Notes under the pieces: generated by a model | Seen by the model: only the letters and a program-made list of their open reading frames with translations | What the model was told of the DNA's origin: nothing | The model's database searches: none | Assembly: GCA_965204695.1 (NCBI GenBank) | Contig: OZ242007.1 | Location: 2,294,001-2,358,000, forward strand | From: JAHEKD01 sp965204695 | GTDB taxonomy: Bacteria; Pseudomonadota; Gammaproteobacteria; Arenicellales; JAHEKD01 | Length of the DNA stretch: 64,000 nucleotides | Direction of reading: 5' to 3' | Made by a program: the position numbers and the translations under genes | In this document: positions 56,290 to 64,000 of the stretch, piece by piece | How positions within the stretch are numbered: the first letter of the stretch is position 1 | How the letters are laid out: each line of letters opens with the position of its first letter

Positions 56290-57913
56290 TTCAAATTCAT
56301 TCGCTGAATTCTTCCAGGATGGTCCAGAATTAGGCAATCAGTTTGTTGATGACGTTATATTACGTTCATTTTTAAGTTGGCGATTACCTGATGAGATTTA
56401 TAAAGAAATTGAGCCAAGTTTAATTCAGTTAGGCCAACGAGTTGCTGGGGATATTCTTGAGCTAGCTAACAGTGCTGAAGCTAATCCACCGGAGTTAATC
56501 CAATATAATAGCTGGGGTAAGCGGATTGATCATATCGAAATCTCAGATGCCTGGAAGGTTTTACATGATGTGGCTGCAAATGAGGGAGTTGTTGCCACAG
56601 CCTATAGACGTAAGCAGGCAGAATTTTCTCGCTTACATCAGTTTACACGTTTATATTTATTTCACCCTTCATCAGCAATGGTTAGCTGTCCGTTAGCGAT
56701 GACAGATGGCGCAGCACAAGTATTAGAACGTTTCACAGATAATCAAATAGCCGTTGACGCATTTAGTAAATTGACTTCTCGCGATCCAAAAAATTTTTGG
56801 ACATCCGGCCAATGGATGACAGAACGAACAGGCGGATCGGATGTAAGTGGTACTACAACAATAGCTAAGTTCAATAACAACCAATACCGACTTTATGGGA
56901 CTAAATGGTTTACCTCTGCAACCACTGCTAACATGGCGCTAGCCTTGGCAAAAATTGATGGTGCAAACGAACTAAGCCTTTTCTATCTGGAGGTTCGTGA
57001 TAAGCAAGGTCGATTGAATAATATAGAAATTCATCGACTTAAAGATAAGCTTGGTACTCGAGCAATGCCAACAGCAGAACTAACACTTAAAGGTACTCCT
57101 GCAATCATAATAGGCAAAGCCGGTGAGGGAATTAAGACGGTCGCTAGCATGTTAAATGTGACACGTCTTTACAATGCAGTCTGTGCTGTAGCTTATATGC
57201 GCCGTGGTCTGGCTCTAGCCAATGACTATTCTCAAAAGCGAAAAGCTTTCGGCAAAAAGTTAATTAATCTTCCATTGCATGCTCAAACATTGAACGAGTT
57301 GCAATATGAATTTGAGGGGGCATTACATTTAGTATTTCAAGCCGGGTTGTTGCTTGGTAAGCAGGAAACTGAGCGAATTAGCCAACAAGAAATGCTGCTA
57401 TTGCGTTTACTGACACCGATTGCCAAGTTATACACCGGTAAGCAGGTCGTGAGTGTGATGAGTGAAGTGATTGAATGTTTCGGTGGTGCGGGTTATATCG
57501 AAGATACAGGCTTACCTGCATTATTACGCGATGCCCAGGTATTACCCATTTGGGAGGGCACGACAAATGTACTTAGTCTGGATGTGCTCAGAGTTTTAGC
57601 AAAACCGGAAGTTATTAAAAGTTTTGCTGAAGACATACAAACTAGACTAACCCTTGCTACGGATGAAGCAATCAAAGATGAATGCTCGGAAATTAATCAA
57701 GCATTAGAACAAACTCAGAACTTTTTGCAGAGTAATAATACCGATGTAATGGAAGCTAATGCTCGTAAATTAGCTTTTTCGTTGGCCCGTATATTTATCA
57801 GTAGTCTTTTAGTTGAGCATCTACAACATTGCCGAGATAGTGGTGATACTCAATCTGCTGATCGCTTATTAGAAACGCTGGGTTATTGGCTTAAGAAAAG
57901 ATTAGTCATTTAG
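56282..57913 (+). CDS. AidB-like acyl-CoA dehydrogenase family protein
   Basis: 543 aa, about 150 residues longer than typical acyl-CoA dehydrogenases, as for the AidB branch. GQWMTERTGGSDVSGT is the FAD-binding strand motif, followed by KWFTSATTANMALALA; RLKDKLGTRAMPTAEL and FGGAGYIEDTGLPALLRDAQVLPIWEGTTNVL are family hallmarks near the catalytic region. AidB members bind flavin and DNA in alkylation responses, whereas others oxidise acyl-CoA. Which activity applies is uncertain. Confidence 0.85.
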   Translation: MNDSNSFAEFFQDGPELGNQFVDDVILRSFLSWRLPDEIYKEIEPSLIQLGQRVAGDILELANSAEANPPELIQYNSWGKRIDHIEISDAWKVLHDVAANEGVVATAYRRKQAEFSRLHQFTRLYLFHPSSAMVSCPLAMTDGAAQVLERFTDNQIAVDAFSKLTSRDPKNFWTSGQWMTERTGGSDVSGTTTIAKFNNNQYRLYGTKWFTSATTANMALALAKIDGANELSLFYLEVRDKQGRLNNIEIHRLKDKLGTRAMPTAELTLKGTPAIIIGKAGEGIKTVASMLNVTRLYNAVCAVAYMRRGLALANDYSQKRKAFGKKLINLPLHAQTLNELQYEFEGALHLVFQAGLLLGKQETERISQQEMLLLRLLTPIAKLYTGKQVVSVMSEVIECFGGAGYIEDTGLPALLRDAQVLPIWEGTTNVLSLDVLRVLAKPEVIKSFAEDIQTRLTLATDEAIKDECSEINQALEQTQNFLQSNNTDVMEANARKLAFSLARIFISSLLVEHLQHCRDSGDTQSADRLLETLGYWLKKRLVI

Positions 57914-57936
57914 TCTGAGTCAAAATTAGCAATACC

Positions 57937-58662
57937 ATGATGTGGCGTTATCCCTGGACAATAACTGGATTCGAATTCAATGCTAAGGGCAGAGACTTTG
58001 TCGCCGGTGATATTCACGGTGAATTTGAAAATCTAGAACATGCTCTCGAACAGCTTGGGTTTGATCAAAGTCAGGATCGATTATTTTGTGTTGGTGATTT
58101 AGTTGATCGTGGTCCATCAAGCCATCGTGTAACTGAATTCATAAAGCAAGATTGGTTTCATTCAATTGCTGGCAATCATGAATGGATGTTAGTTAATTGC
58201 CATGCAGTCGAAAAACTAAAAAGAGAATTTTGGTTTCCCAATGGTGGAGGCTGGTGGCAAGAACTTGCCCAAGGCATGAGATCAGAAATTGTTAGCGTTA
58301 TTGAATCTCAGCTATATGCTTTGATTACCATTGAATCTTTGGCAGGTAAAGTTGGTTTAGTTCATGCTTTACCATATCCATATTATTCGTGGTCAGAATT
58401 TAATAACAGAGTTGAAAATGACCAGATTATTCAAAACTGGGCATTATGGGAAAGGGATTTTGAAGCTTTTACTGACAAAAGGATAGCGGATGTGGATTTT
58501 ATTTTTTGTGGCCACACACCGATAGATAAACCCCGTGCATTCAGCAATATAACCAATATCGATACAGGCTGTGGTCATCAAATTTCACCGTGGCTGACAG
58601 AACCAGCGTTGACAATTGTTGAACTTGCGCAGCTACTGCAATTTTATCGTTTCAATACCTGA
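57937..58662 (+). CDS. Serine/threonine-type metallophosphoesterase (PrpA-like)
   Basis: 241 aa. Calcineurin-like motifs in order: GDIHGEFENL, GDLVDRGPSS, GNHEWMLVN and, near the end, GHTPI. These ligate two metals for phosphoester hydrolysis, as in bacterial PPP-family phosphatases. It starts 23 bases after the AidB-like gene, with two adjacent ATGs. Substrate protein or nucleotide not known. Confidence 0.88.
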   Translation: MMWRYPWTITGFEFNAKGRDFVAGDIHGEFENLEHALEQLGFDQSQDRLFCVGDLVDRGPSSHRVTEFIKQDWFHSIAGNHEWMLVNCHAVEKLKREFWFPNGGGWWQELAQGMRSEIVSVIESQLYALITIESLAGKVGLVHALPYPYYSWSEFNNRVENDQIIQNWALWERDFEAFTDKRIADVDFIFCGHTPIDKPRAFSNITNIDTGCGHQISPWLTEPALTIVELAQLLQFYRFNT

Positions 58663-58668
58663 TAGATT

Positions 58669-58749
58669 CCTCCGCTACGGTTTTATGCCCGAATGTGTGC
58701 GGAATGACAATGAGCGGAGGTTTCCTTACCGCGGTTTTATACCCGAATG
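58669..58749. repeat. Intergenic dyad plus 18-bp direct repeat between convergent genes
   Basis: CCTCCGCT (58669-58676) is the perfect inverse of AGCGGAGG (58713-58720), and CGGTTTTATGCCCGAATG (58678-58695) recurs with one mismatch at 58732-58749. The position after two convergent stops suggests a bidirectional 3'-end structure or an extragenic repeat family. Confidence 0.5.
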
Positions 58750-58790
58750 GGCAAGCAATCGCTGTTGGGAGTTTTGATTTGTTAGTCTTC

Positions 58791-59798
58791 TCAGGCTGAT
58801 AATTCTTCAATTTTATCCATTAGACTTTGCGGAATATTGATGCCATCGGCTTTAGTTTTTTCTCTATTCTGCTGTCGGCGCTGACCTGGAAGTCTGGTAC
58901 CGTCTTGACTTAACAATTCCTTAAATAATCGATCAGCATGTGCATAAGGATCGTCTGTATGGCCGAATTTTGTCGGATCAATAGCAATCAACAATTCACC
59001 GCCTTGCGGTGGGCCACCATCATTATTATCCCTTTGAGCTGCTTCAAAGCTGGCTGCTTCACCAAGTAGTGGTCCGACCAATAGTTCTATCATTAATGCT
59101 ATTGAAGCTCCTTTGTATCCGCCAAATGTCAACATTGCACCTTCAAGCACTTCATTAGGATCAGTTGTGGGCTTACCGTCTTTGGTAATTCCAACACCTT
59201 CGGGTAATTGATGACCTTCACGGGCAGCAATCATGACTTCACCCCTGGCTATAGCAGCAGAGGCTTGATCAAATACCATTGGGGGTTGGTCTTTTCTGGG
59301 CCATCCAAAAGCCATCGGATTAGTGCCGAAGATAGGTTTGGTACCGCCTGGTGGTGCAACCGCAGGTTTATAAGCTGTGAAGGCAAAAGCCGCCAGACCT
59401 TGTTCAGCCAGTGCCTCTATTTCCATCCAAAGAGCTGCGAAATGATGAACCCGAATCAGTGCCATCGCCGCAATACCGTTCTCTTTGGCGCAATCAGCAA
59501 GCGGCCCTGTGGCCGCTTTCAATGCTAATGGTGCATAGCCATTATGCGCATCAAGTTGCAAGACAGCCGGTGCAACTTGTTTGATGCTCGGTTTGGCATC
59601 ACCTTTTACTTTGCCGCTTTTGAGTGATGCAGCGTAACCGGGTAAGCGGAACAGACCATGAGCATGACAACAATCCCGTTCTGCCGCCGTCATGGTTTCA
59701 GCCAATGCCGTTGCGTTATCATGATCGCAGCCATTGGCTACCATGCAGTCATAAGCAAGTTTGTAGACTTGTTCTAATGATAAATTTATTTTGCTCAT
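58791..59798 (-). CDS. Ldh-family (malate/lactate/ureidoglycolate-type) NAD(P)H oxidoreductase
   Basis: 335 aa from the ATG at 59798, which has GAGGAAC at good spacing; an upstream TTG at 59813 lacks it. CCHAHGLFRLPGY with the catalytic-type His and DAHNGYAPLALKAA are family signatures, then FGTNPMAFGWPR. This fold includes delta-1-pyrroline/piperideine-2-carboxylate reductases used in hydroxyproline and lysine catabolism. With a KGSADH-like aldehyde dehydrogenase upstream in the operon, that role is plausible but not proven. It is the last gene of a leftward operon. Confidence 0.82.
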   Translation of the reverse strand: MSKINLSLEQVYKLAYDCMVANGCDHDNATALAETMTAAERDCCHAHGLFRLPGYAASLKSGKVKGDAKPSIKQVAPAVLQLDAHNGYAPLALKAATGPLADCAKENGIAAMALIRVHHFAALWMEIEALAEQGLAAFAFTAYKPAVAPPGGTKPIFGTNPMAFGWPRKDQPPMVFDQASAAIARGEVMIAAREGHQLPEGVGITKDGKPTTDPNEVLEGAMLTFGGYKGASIALMIELLVGPLLGEAASFEAAQRDNNDGGPPQGGELLIAIDPTKFGHTDDPYAHADRLFKELLSQDGTRLPGQRRQQNREKTKADGINIPQSLMDKIEELSA

Positions 59799-59818
59799 CT
59801 TTGGGTTCCTCAAAAGTT

Positions 59819-60451
59819 TTAGTCACTTGGACCTGCTCCGCGCCTGGATGCTTCTGTGGCAGGTACATAGGTTTTGCAAGCATAGTTATTTAATTGATTC
59901 CAATCTGTATCAATAATTTCTTGCCCGATAACACGGGCATCTTTCCCATCCACAGACTCAGAAGTAAAAATACATTTTGCATGTTCAACATAATCACAAG
60001 TCAGTGTCTTGATCGTATTACATTTTAATTTCCCTTCACCATAATGAAATTGATTATCGTTATAGGAATAATGGACACTTAACTTAGTCTGATCGGCCAG
60101 TCTTGCTAAAAACGGTAGCAAAAGCAAAGGAAATCCTAATTGCTCAAATGAGCATTCTTGATCAGCACTGATAGATAAAACATCAGCTAAATAGCACCCG
60201 GTTTGTATGGGGCATAAATTTGTATTATTAGTCTGAATCTTATTTTGACTAGTAATAACAGGGGAGCTATAAGACTCGGCTGATTTTTCAATTTGAGTTA
60301 AGTAATGACGAACAAGGCTAACACCTGGAAGTTCATAGGCCGCTAACCAGCGTGCAACTTTACCAATATCCTCGGCATAACCCCATTCAAAACCCACGCC
60401 ACGTGCGGCTTTTTTGCAGTGCGCATCGATTTCATTGAGTGAATAGATCAT
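59819..60451 (-). CDS. DUF3726-like protein
   Basis: 210 aa. The opening IYSLNEIDAHCKKAARGVGFEWGYAEDIGKVARWLAA (shown in part) is typical of DUF3726 proteins, which accompany Ldh-family reductases and dipeptidases in proteobacterial amino-acid-type loci. Several cysteines are present but no clear catalytic motif. It overlaps the upstream gene by one base (TAATG) and is followed after 20 bases by the Ldh gene. Confidence 0.7.
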   Translation of the reverse strand: MIYSLNEIDAHCKKAARGVGFEWGYAEDIGKVARWLAAYELPGVSLVRHYLTQIEKSAESYSSPVITSQNKIQTNNTNLCPIQTGCYLADVLSISADQECSFEQLGFPLLLLPFLARLADQTKLSVHYSYNDNQFHYGEGKLKCNTIKTLTCDYVEHAKCIFTSESVDGKDARVIGQEIIDTDWNQLNNYACKTYVPATEASRRGAGPSD

Positions 60452-62154
60452 TAAGCCTGTTCAGGCAAAGGTGGATAAGCCCAGTCATCTTCCGGTAGCC
60501 GGGCTAGTTCATCCGGGAAAGGGGCATACTGAAACATGTTAATTCTGACCCATCGATCCGAGCGGGGATCAAACTTGGTAGCACCAAAAAATGAAAGTTT
60601 GAGCCTCAGCATATCGATGGGCAACATATCAGCAGCAATCAAGTTATCTTGAATTTCCATGTAAGGATGATATTCATATTGTTGAATACGCCGTGCGATA
60701 TGACGAAACTGTGGCTGCTCGAGTAGAAATTCAGCCAGTAATTTTTTGTTTTCAGTATTGCTTAATGCATGATAGAACTGACTCACGTGCCAACTGATGC
60801 ATAATGGTTGTTCGAGCTCCATGCCCGGTTCATCAAAACGTTCCCCGAGCCGGGGTTCTAATTTTTCCTCAGAGACATACCAAAACCGGCTTCGGTTATC
60901 ATCAATCGAATAATCTGTAGGCAACGCCCAATCATAAGATTGTTCAATTATTTCACGCATTGCTTTTACCGTGATACGGCCATTGATCAGTGGCAACCGT
61001 GTTTCGTCAGCAGTCATACATTCGGTCAAACCATCTACCAGTTCACCATAAGGTTCCATCAACAACATGGCAAGTTGTTCCTGACCTTCCAACGACAGAT
61101 GTTGTTCTGCCCATAGATATAACTTGTCCCAGGGATAATCTTGGGTGAAATCGAAATCGTTTAGCTGATTTTGCAATCGTTCGACGTCATGTTTAAGCTG
61201 TTCGATTTTAGGTTTTTGGATTGGATGCTGTGAATACCATTGCTGTGCATTTAACTGTGCCCTGGTCACAAAATCTTTAAATTCCAGAATCTGTTTATTG
61301 TCTGCAGTTTTGAGACTACGGACTCTGGCCAGTGCTTCTTCTCTGGCAACAATCCAGTTATTAATCAATGTTGGATGATTAACCAGAAAGGGTGCCATAC
61401 CTAATCCGGTTGAATTGCCTACACCAAGGCAACGTTTTAGATCAGGGTCCAAATCTACAGCTTTGTCACCACCTTTAGCCTTTGCGAGGTGTTCGACCAA
61501 ATCCACGGTAAATGCCCGTGTTAACCAAACACTTAGCATTTCGGCGCGAAACGGCGCTGATAATTCTTTTCGTTGCCAGACTAAATCTCTATCGGCTGCT
61601 CCAAATTTACCCGCACCGTAAACGGCAGTAGTTCGCATTAAATAACCGACCTTTTCTAGTTCTTTTCTATCGGGCTGTTGTCCGATCGCCAGCGAGGCCA
61701 CAATCGAATTAAACATTCGCACTGAGCGGTTTGCCCGTGACAAGCTAATTTCCGAGCTTGAAATTCGACCTGCCTCTTGCAGTGGAACATTTTTACTTAA
61801 TCGCTCTATATCGGAATCAGTTGGAACACCGTCATATAAAGTAAAGGTCGCATCCCAGGCTTCAGCAATAACTCGATCAGAACGCATTTCTTCAGGGAGA
61901 TCGTGAGCAAATACAACCAGGGAATAAGTGCGTTTTGGGCCGATGGCTGAATAGACAGCATGACCAACTCCATTGGAATCGATTTGCCATTGAGCGCGTT
62001 CAAACTTCCAATTTTCTTTTTTTAACTGCCTAAGCAGAGTACGCATGAATGATAGGCGACATTGATGGGCACTGCCCATTCTAGCCAGTTTCATCACCTG
62101 AGCGGCCGGGCGCCAAAGGTGTTTTAGGTCACTCGCGTGTGACTGCTGCTCCAT
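60451..62154 (-). CDS. Conserved-looking hypothetical protein (567 aa)
   Basis: No family recognised. Soluble, with a helical-rich sequence, a conserved-looking central segment (MRTTAVYGAGKFGAADRDLVW, partly) and a stretch rich in Trp/Tyr near the C-terminus (about 440-560). No nucleotide-binding loop. It begins with ATG overlapping the dipeptidase stop by one base and ends overlapping the DUF3726 start by one base, so it is part of the same tightly coupled operon and is probably an enzyme or subunit of that pathway. Confidence 0.7.
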   Translation of the reverse strand: MEQQSHASDLKHLWRPAAQVMKLARMGSAHQCRLSFMRTLLRQLKKENWKFERAQWQIDSNGVGHAVYSAIGPKRTYSLVVFAHDLPEEMRSDRVIAEAWDATFTLYDGVPTDSDIERLSKNVPLQEAGRISSSEISLSRANRSVRMFNSIVASLAIGQQPDRKELEKVGYLMRTTAVYGAGKFGAADRDLVWQRKELSAPFRAEMLSVWLTRAFTVDLVEHLAKAKGGDKAVDLDPDLKRCLGVGNSTGLGMAPFLVNHPTLINNWIVAREEALARVRSLKTADNKQILEFKDFVTRAQLNAQQWYSQHPIQKPKIEQLKHDVERLQNQLNDFDFTQDYPWDKLYLWAEQHLSLEGQEQLAMLLMEPYGELVDGLTECMTADETRLPLINGRITVKAMREIIEQSYDWALPTDYSIDDNRSRFWYVSEEKLEPRLGERFDEPGMELEQPLCISWHVSQFYHALSNTENKKLLAEFLLEQPQFRHIARRIQQYEYHPYMEIQDNLIAADMLPIDMLRLKLSFFGATKFDPRSDRWVRINMFQYAPFPDELARLPEDDWAYPPLPEQA

Positions 62155-63140
62155 TATCCTTTTGCCGTAAAATTATCCTGAAAAAACTTAAACCAGTTGT
62201 TACCCATAATACCGTGTACTTCATCGTCATTGAACCCCACCTGCTGTAAGCCTTTTTCAATATTGCCAAAGTCACGGTTATCGTTAAACCAACTGGGCAT
62301 AGCTGGGAAGCCAGCATTTGACACAGAGCCCTCGCCATAATCCATTTGTTTAGTCCAGCGACCCATACGCATCCACTCAACAATCGAATCAGGCTGATCC
62401 TGGCATAAATCAGAGCCCAAGCCCAGGTGTTCGGCGCCAATCAACTCTGCCGTTTGCGCGATTGCCGTACAAAAACTCTCCAACGTGCATTGGCTACCGT
62501 CTTTTAAATGATGAGGGTAGAGCGAAAAACCCAACATGCCGCCACTTTGGACAATCGCTTTTAATACTTCATCTGTTTTATTTCTGAGTGCCGCATGCCA
62601 GGACTTTGGATTGGCATGTGTAACCACAACTGGTCTTTCACTGATTTCACAGGCTTCGATGGTCGATCGATCAGCCGAATGACTCATGTCGACGACTAAA
62701 CCTAAACGGTTCATTTCTTTAATGATTTCACGACCCATGCGAGTGATGCCAGTATCTTCACTTTCATAACAACCCGTGGCTAACAAGGATTGGTTGTTAT
62801 AGGTCAGTTGCATAAATCGGGCACCAAGGGTGTAAACGATTTCTACCAGGCCGATGTCATCTTCGATAGGTGAGGGATTCTGAAAGCCAAAAATAATCGC
62901 TGTGCGATTAGTTTCTTTGGCTTGTGTTACATCTTCGGCAAATTTGGCGTGGACAATCAAATCACTGTATTGCTCAAACCAACGATTCCATTGCTCAACG
63001 TTTAATACTGTTTCACGAAAATTCTCATGATAAGCAATGGTGACATGGACAGCATCAACATCACCTTCACGCATTTGCCTGAAGATTTTTTCACTCCAGT
63101 TGGCATATTGCAGACCGTCGATGCGATAGTTAACGCTCAT
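62154..63140 (-). CDS. Membrane dipeptidase-type (M19) peptidase
   Basis: 328 aa. Features of peptidase M19: VDAVHVTIAYHENF near the start, GFQNPSPIEDDI, VVDMSHSADRSTIEA, VVTHANPKSWHAALRN and HLGLGSDLCQDQPDSIVEW, containing the His/Asp/Glu metal-binding positions of the TIM barrel. Typical members hydrolyse dipeptides or act as amidohydrolase-like enzymes in amino-acid betaine pathways. It lies in a leftward operon with an aldehyde dehydrogenase upstream. Confidence 0.83.
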   Translation of the reverse strand: MSVNYRIDGLQYANWSEKIFRQMREGDVDAVHVTIAYHENFRETVLNVEQWNRWFEQYSDLIVHAKFAEDVTQAKETNRTAIIFGFQNPSPIEDDIGLVEIVYTLGARFMQLTYNNQSLLATGCYESEDTGITRMGREIIKEMNRLGLVVDMSHSADRSTIEACEISERPVVVTHANPKSWHAALRNKTDEVLKAIVQSGGMLGFSLYPHHLKDGSQCTLESFCTAIAQTAELIGAEHLGLGSDLCQDQPDSIVEWMRMGRWTKQMDYGEGSVSNAGFPAMPSWFNDNRDFGNIEKGLQQVGFNDDEVHGIMGNNWFKFFQDNFTAKG

Positions 63141-64000
63141 TAAACGTTCCCAGAGTGGATGTAGCTAGTTTTTACCGTAGTATAAAACTCAGCGGCGTAC
63201 TGACCTTGTTCGCGCGGACCATAACTGGAATCGCCGCGACCACCAAATGGAACATGATAATCAGTGCCTGCTGTTGGTAGATTAACCATGACACATCCTG
63301 TTTTTGCATTACGTCTGAAGTGACTGGCTTTAGCTAATGATTCAGTAATGATACCTGAGGTTAATCCGAAATTAGTATCGTTTACTGTTTCCAGCGCCTG
63401 CTCATAGGAATCAACTTTGATCACACAAGTCATCGGGGCGAATATTTCTTCACGATTAACACGCATATCATTTATGGTGTCGGTGAAAACAGTTGGGCTC
63501 ATGTAATAACCCTCAGTTTCACGTTCAAGACGTTCACCACCACAAACTAAGGTGCCACCTTCCGTTTTCGCCAGCTCAACATATTCAAGATTTTGGTTTA
63601 GTTGACCTTCGCTTACCACCGGTCCCATTTGTGTCCCATCTTTTAGGGCATGATCAACCACCATTGCGTTTGCACCTTTAATCAATCGCTCGACAAATTC
63701 ATCGTGCACCGACGAATGAACAATTAGTCGTGATGAAGCTGTACATTTTTGCCCGGTACCGCCAAAAGCTCCATTAAGTGCACAGGCAACGGCCGTATCC
63801 ATATTGGCATCATCCATGACTGCCAAGGCATTTTTAGATCCCATTTCCATTTGTACTTTTGTCAAATTGTTAATCGCAGCTTTAGCAATTGTTTTTCCTA
63901 CTTCAACGGAACCAGTAAAACTGATGGCGTTAATAGCCGGTGATTCAATCAATTGTTGTCCTACCTCACGTCCCGAACCCATAACCAGATTAAACAACCC
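63140..64000 (-). CDS. Aldehyde dehydrogenase (KGSADH-like), N-terminus outside window
   Basis: The frame is open at the right window edge, so the N-terminal part is missing. Catalytic Glu is in MEMGSKNA (usual ELGGKN, with Gly to Ser), the nucleophilic Cys in GQKCTASSR, and NLPTAGTDYHVPFGGRGDSS follows. The GQ(K/R)CTASSR variant with MEMG is characteristic of alpha-ketoglutarate-semialdehyde dehydrogenases in hydroxyproline or sugar-acid catabolism. Its product stop overlaps the dipeptidase start (TAATG). Assignment to KGSADH is probable, not certain. Confidence 0.82.
   Translation of the reverse strand, partial: GLFNLVMGSGREVGQQLIESPAINAISFTGSVEVGKTIAKAAINNLTKVQMEMGSKNALAVMDDANMDTAVACALNGAFGGTGQKCTASSRLIVHSSVHDEFVERLIKGANAMVVDHALKDGTQMGPVVSEGQLNQNLEYVELAKTEGGTLVCGGERLERETEGYYMSPTVFTDTINDMRVNREEIFAPMTCVIKVDSYEQALETVNDTNFGLTSGIITESLAKASHFRRNAKTGCVMVNLPTAGTDYHVPFGGRGDSSYGPREQGQYAAEFYTTVKTSYIHSGNV

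Overview
The window reads as an AT-rich bacterial chromosome segment. The lipoproteins, outer-membrane barrel, AidB-like acyl-CoA dehydrogenase, GFA protein and DUF3726/Ldh/KGSADH-like locus suggest a heterotrophic, possibly marine gammaproteobacterium; this placement is inference. Codon use and base composition are patchy. The stretch at about 26.5-34.5 kb and the integrase at 13.8 kb look visibly GC-richer than their surroundings, as expected of transferred DNA.

Layout. (1) 1-13.35 kb: a same-strand block starting with two giant unrecognised proteins (the first cut by the window edge), a small matrixin-type protease and a secreted helical-repeat protein. It continues into a compact RiPP locus: JmjC oxygenase, NHLP-leader precursor peptide, second JmjC (Cupin_4) oxygenase, and a stand-alone LanM-type dehydratase domain with no LanC cyclase. 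The content resembles a stripped-down proteusin pathway (LanM-like dehydratase plus Fe(II)/2-oxoglutarate oxygenases, no radical SAM epimerase). (2) 13.5-46.9 kb: an integrated island bounded by two copies of a 188-bp direct repeat. Each copy holds the 3' half of a tRNA-Met(CAU), and a tyrosine integrase sits just inside the left copy. Cargo: a type III CBASS remnant with a CapH/CapP-like regulator pair (nucleotidyltransferase intact, HORMA gene truncated by an IS21-like remnant), recombination debris, an RHH plus HD-phosphohydrolase module, truncated serine recombinase and RuvC-like genes, two conjugation-type ATPases with a membrane SH3 protein, an orphan DNA methyltransferase, a small glycosylation cluster, and a 2141-aa SpvB/FG-GAP/RHS protein followed by an exported TPR protein. 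(3) 46.97-50.2 kb: a second, unrelated RiPP locus with an EamA exporter, TfuA, YcaO and a 54-aa precursor ending in tandem repeats, with its own promoter. (4) 50.5-55.7 kb: a small unknown protein, a patatin-like lipase, and a TIR protein translationally coupled to a KGGTGR-motif ATPase carrying eleven near-identical 42-residue TPR units, which looks like a conflict or defence module. (5) 55.8-64 kb: ordinary metabolism, comprising GFA plus AidB-like acyl-CoA dehydrogenase, a metallophosphoesterase, and a leftward operon (aldehyde dehydrogenase, M19 dipeptidase, unknown 567 aa, DUF3726, Ldh-family reductase).

How they fit. The two tRNA 3'-half copies share both upstream and downstream flanks, which suggests a tandem array of related islands at a tRNA-Met locus. 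The proteusin-like RiPP would close one island, the CBASS/conjugation/RHS island would be the next, and the YcaO/TfuA locus would begin after the second copy. The strongest candidates for undescribed biology are the NHLP/LanM-dehydratase/double-JmjC cluster and the YcaO/TfuA repeat-core peptide.
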